64,000 nt of DNA. Origin: Tetrahymena elliotti 4EA (lineage: Eukaryota; Ciliophora; Oligohymenophorea; Hymenostomatida; Tetrahymenidae). Below, in pieces: positions 62,578-64,000 of this stretch. The stretch's first letter is position 1. Each line of letters starts with the position of its first letter. Position numbers and translations under genes: made by a program. The stretch spans positions 186,001 to 250,000 of the forward strand of contig JH720293.1 in assembly GCA_000231825.2 (NCBI GenBank). Direction: 5' to 3'. The notes beneath the pieces were generated by a model. That model did not search any database. It was given only the letters and a program-made list of their open reading frames with translations, and had not been told where the DNA came from.

Positions 62578-64000
62578 ATGTTTTTATTTTAAAGAAGTTT
62601 TAAATCTCTTTCATTTTTAAGCCAAGTGAAGAGAGCTTTTTCTATTACAAATTATTCTATAAAGCCAGTAAAATATGAACTTAAAGTTAATGAATAGCCT
62701 GGAAAAATGCCTATCTTAGTTCGTAAATCAGATGAAATTTTAGTTAAACAATGGTGGTCTCAATCTCGTAAACTAGAATTTTTTAAAAATTTCAAAAATT
62801 GCAAATTATAATATGTTTAATATTTTTTATTTTATGAACTAAAAGCTTTCGAAAAAACTTAGCCTTTACGTGTTCCTATTTTAAAATTTTTAGCTGAAAA
62901 TGGATAAGCTTACACTGGAAAAACAGTTGGTAAGCAATTAAGATTAATTTAACTCAAGTCAATAATAATGAATTAGGATAATAAAACATTGATAAAAGAA
63001 GATTTTATCTTATTTGAATGAAATTTTGAGAAAAAGATGTTTTTATACATTTTTGAATATGAAAAATGATTTCAATTAATTCTTATTTTTTTGCAAATAA
63101 AAGATTTGGATCATGATATTTTTAACGTTCCTTTACGTAGAGATATTGTTCATTCTTATGTATTATGGCGTTAAAATAGAGATCAAATAAAAACACATAT
63201 GACTAAAACTAAGGGAACTGTTTCAGGTTCAGGCAAGAAACCTTATGCATAAAAGGGTACTGGTAAAGCTCGTATGGGTAATAAGGTAAATATTTACTTA
63301 TTATCAATTATTTTTTTGAATAATATATCTTGTTCATAAATTAAATTATTTTTATCATTTACAAAGCGTGCTCCTGGTAGAAAGAAAGGTGGTAAGGCTC
63401 ATGGTCCCAAGCCCAGAATTTTAAGATATCCTCTTAATAAAAAGATTAGATTACAAGGTAAATTGAATATTAATCATTATGGTGTTTAAAATAATGGATC
63501 AATTAGTAGAATTAAGGAGAAATTTAAAATTAAATTTGATCTTTAAAAGCAATGAACAATTTGAAAAATAAATATATCAAGCATAATACTAAAGAGTTAT
63601 CTTTTATAAAAAATAGCTTTAAAGGTTGTTTTAAGTGCCAAATTAGCTGAAGGTAAGCTTCGTATTATAGATACCGAACAAGTCGATGAACCTAAGACCA
63701 GAGCTATTGCTAAAATGTTAGAAAAAATGGATAAGCGTTCCAGAATTTTAATTGTACATCCTTATCAACTTGATAAAAACTTTGAATTAGCTCATTAAAA
63801 TATTTAAAAGTTGCAATCTTGCTATCCTAATGTATAAAATTAAATTTAATCTTCAAGAAGTATATTTTAATGATGTTTTTGTATATTTATTTTAAAAGGA
63901 ATTGAGTGTCTTAAAGGTTTTAACTAATGATAGAATTTTCATTACTTTAGATGCCTTAAGATAATTAACTCAAGAAATGTAAGATAGAACTTTTAGAAAC
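62578..64000 (+). CDS. Mitochondrial ribosomal protein uL4 (L4), C-terminus beyond the window
   Basis: Exons 62578-62929, 63104-63285, 63367-63457, 63617-63831 and 63899 to the window end give about 314 residues before the cut. The N-terminus (FLFQRSFKSLSFLSQVKRAF) is Arg/Ser/Phe-rich without acids, a typical mitochondrial presequence. The body matches bacterial-type uL4: FNVPLRRDIVHSYVLWRQNR, the extended loop KTKGTVSGSGKKPYAQKGTG with KARMGNKRAPGRKKGGKAHG, GPKPRILRYPLNKKIRLQ, and VLSAKLAEGKLRIIDTEQV. The loop lines the peptide exit tunnel. GxGKKPxxQKGTGxAR is diagnostic for the bacterial/organellar branch. All splice phases agree. The last reading, ELSVLKVLTNDRIFITLDAL, fits the L4 C-terminal strand and helix. 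The gene continues past 64000. Confidence 0.95.

Noticed and set aside
1..64000. CRISPR arrays, insertion sequences, riboswitches, Shine-Dalgarno sites, operons
   Set aside because: The window is eukaryotic with spliceosomal introns; no regularly spaced repeats or inverted-repeat-bounded transposase were seen.

Overview
This is a stretch of ciliate nuclear (macronuclear-type) DNA, most like Tetrahymena or a close oligohymenophorean relative. It is very AT-rich. Long reading frames appear only when TAA and TAG are read as glutamine and TGA is the sole stop. Introns are short (about 40-130 bp), AT-rich and GT...AG. With that code nearly the whole window resolves into 23 protein genes on both strands, one cut at each end. 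Most short open frames seen with the standard code are shadows of these genes. No tRNA, rRNA, transposon, CRISPR or operon-like structure was recognised.

Layout. 1-2.9 kb: two Gln/Asn-rich unknown genes (-). 4-5.6 kb: a TMEM39-family ER membrane protein (+). 6.4-14.2 kb (all -): two gamma-glutamyl hydrolase paralogues flanking a double-headed cathepsin X-like protease, whose first papain module is dead, and a beta-rich protein that might be Omp85/Sam50-like. 14.9-20.2 kb (-): a C-terminal-motor kinesin (kinesin-14), a small Cys-rich secreted protein and a 689-residue multi-pass membrane protein. 20.9-29.6 kb (-): one giant intron-rich gene with a degenerate TBC/Rab-GAP domain. 30.0-30.9 kb (-): an unknown protein. 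32.6-35.5 kb (+): an intronless membrane-anchored, degenerate histidine-kinase-like protein. 36.5-37.4 kb (+): a small two-helix membrane protein. 37.6-40.9 kb (-): a tandem pair of CaMKK-like kinases. 41.4-43.3 kb (-): a leucine-rich-repeat protein. 46 kb (-): an Alba-like nucleic-acid-binding protein. 46.8-49.8 kb (+): a 14-exon kelch-repeat protein. 50.9-52.5 kb (+): a ZnT zinc transporter with a huge His-Asp loop. 53.3-55.6 kb (-): Vps52. 56.2-59.4 kb (+): an intronless Gln/Asn-rich protein. 60-61.9 kb (-): a CCR4-type nuclease. 62.6 kb to the end (+): mitochondrial ribosomal protein uL4.

The neighbours do not form a pathway; this is ordinary eukaryotic gene order. Themes do recur: membrane trafficking (TMEM39, TBC protein, Vps52), lysosomal or secreted hydrolases (two glutamyl hydrolases, cathepsin), local gene duplication (hydrolases, kinases, papain modules), and catalytic-looking domains that have lost key residues (papain module 1, TBC domain, histidine-kinase-like protein, DFG-variant kinases). 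Exon joins were worked out by hand from reading-frame continuity and phase. They agree in frame for every multi-exon gene given exon coordinates, but no transcript data were available.
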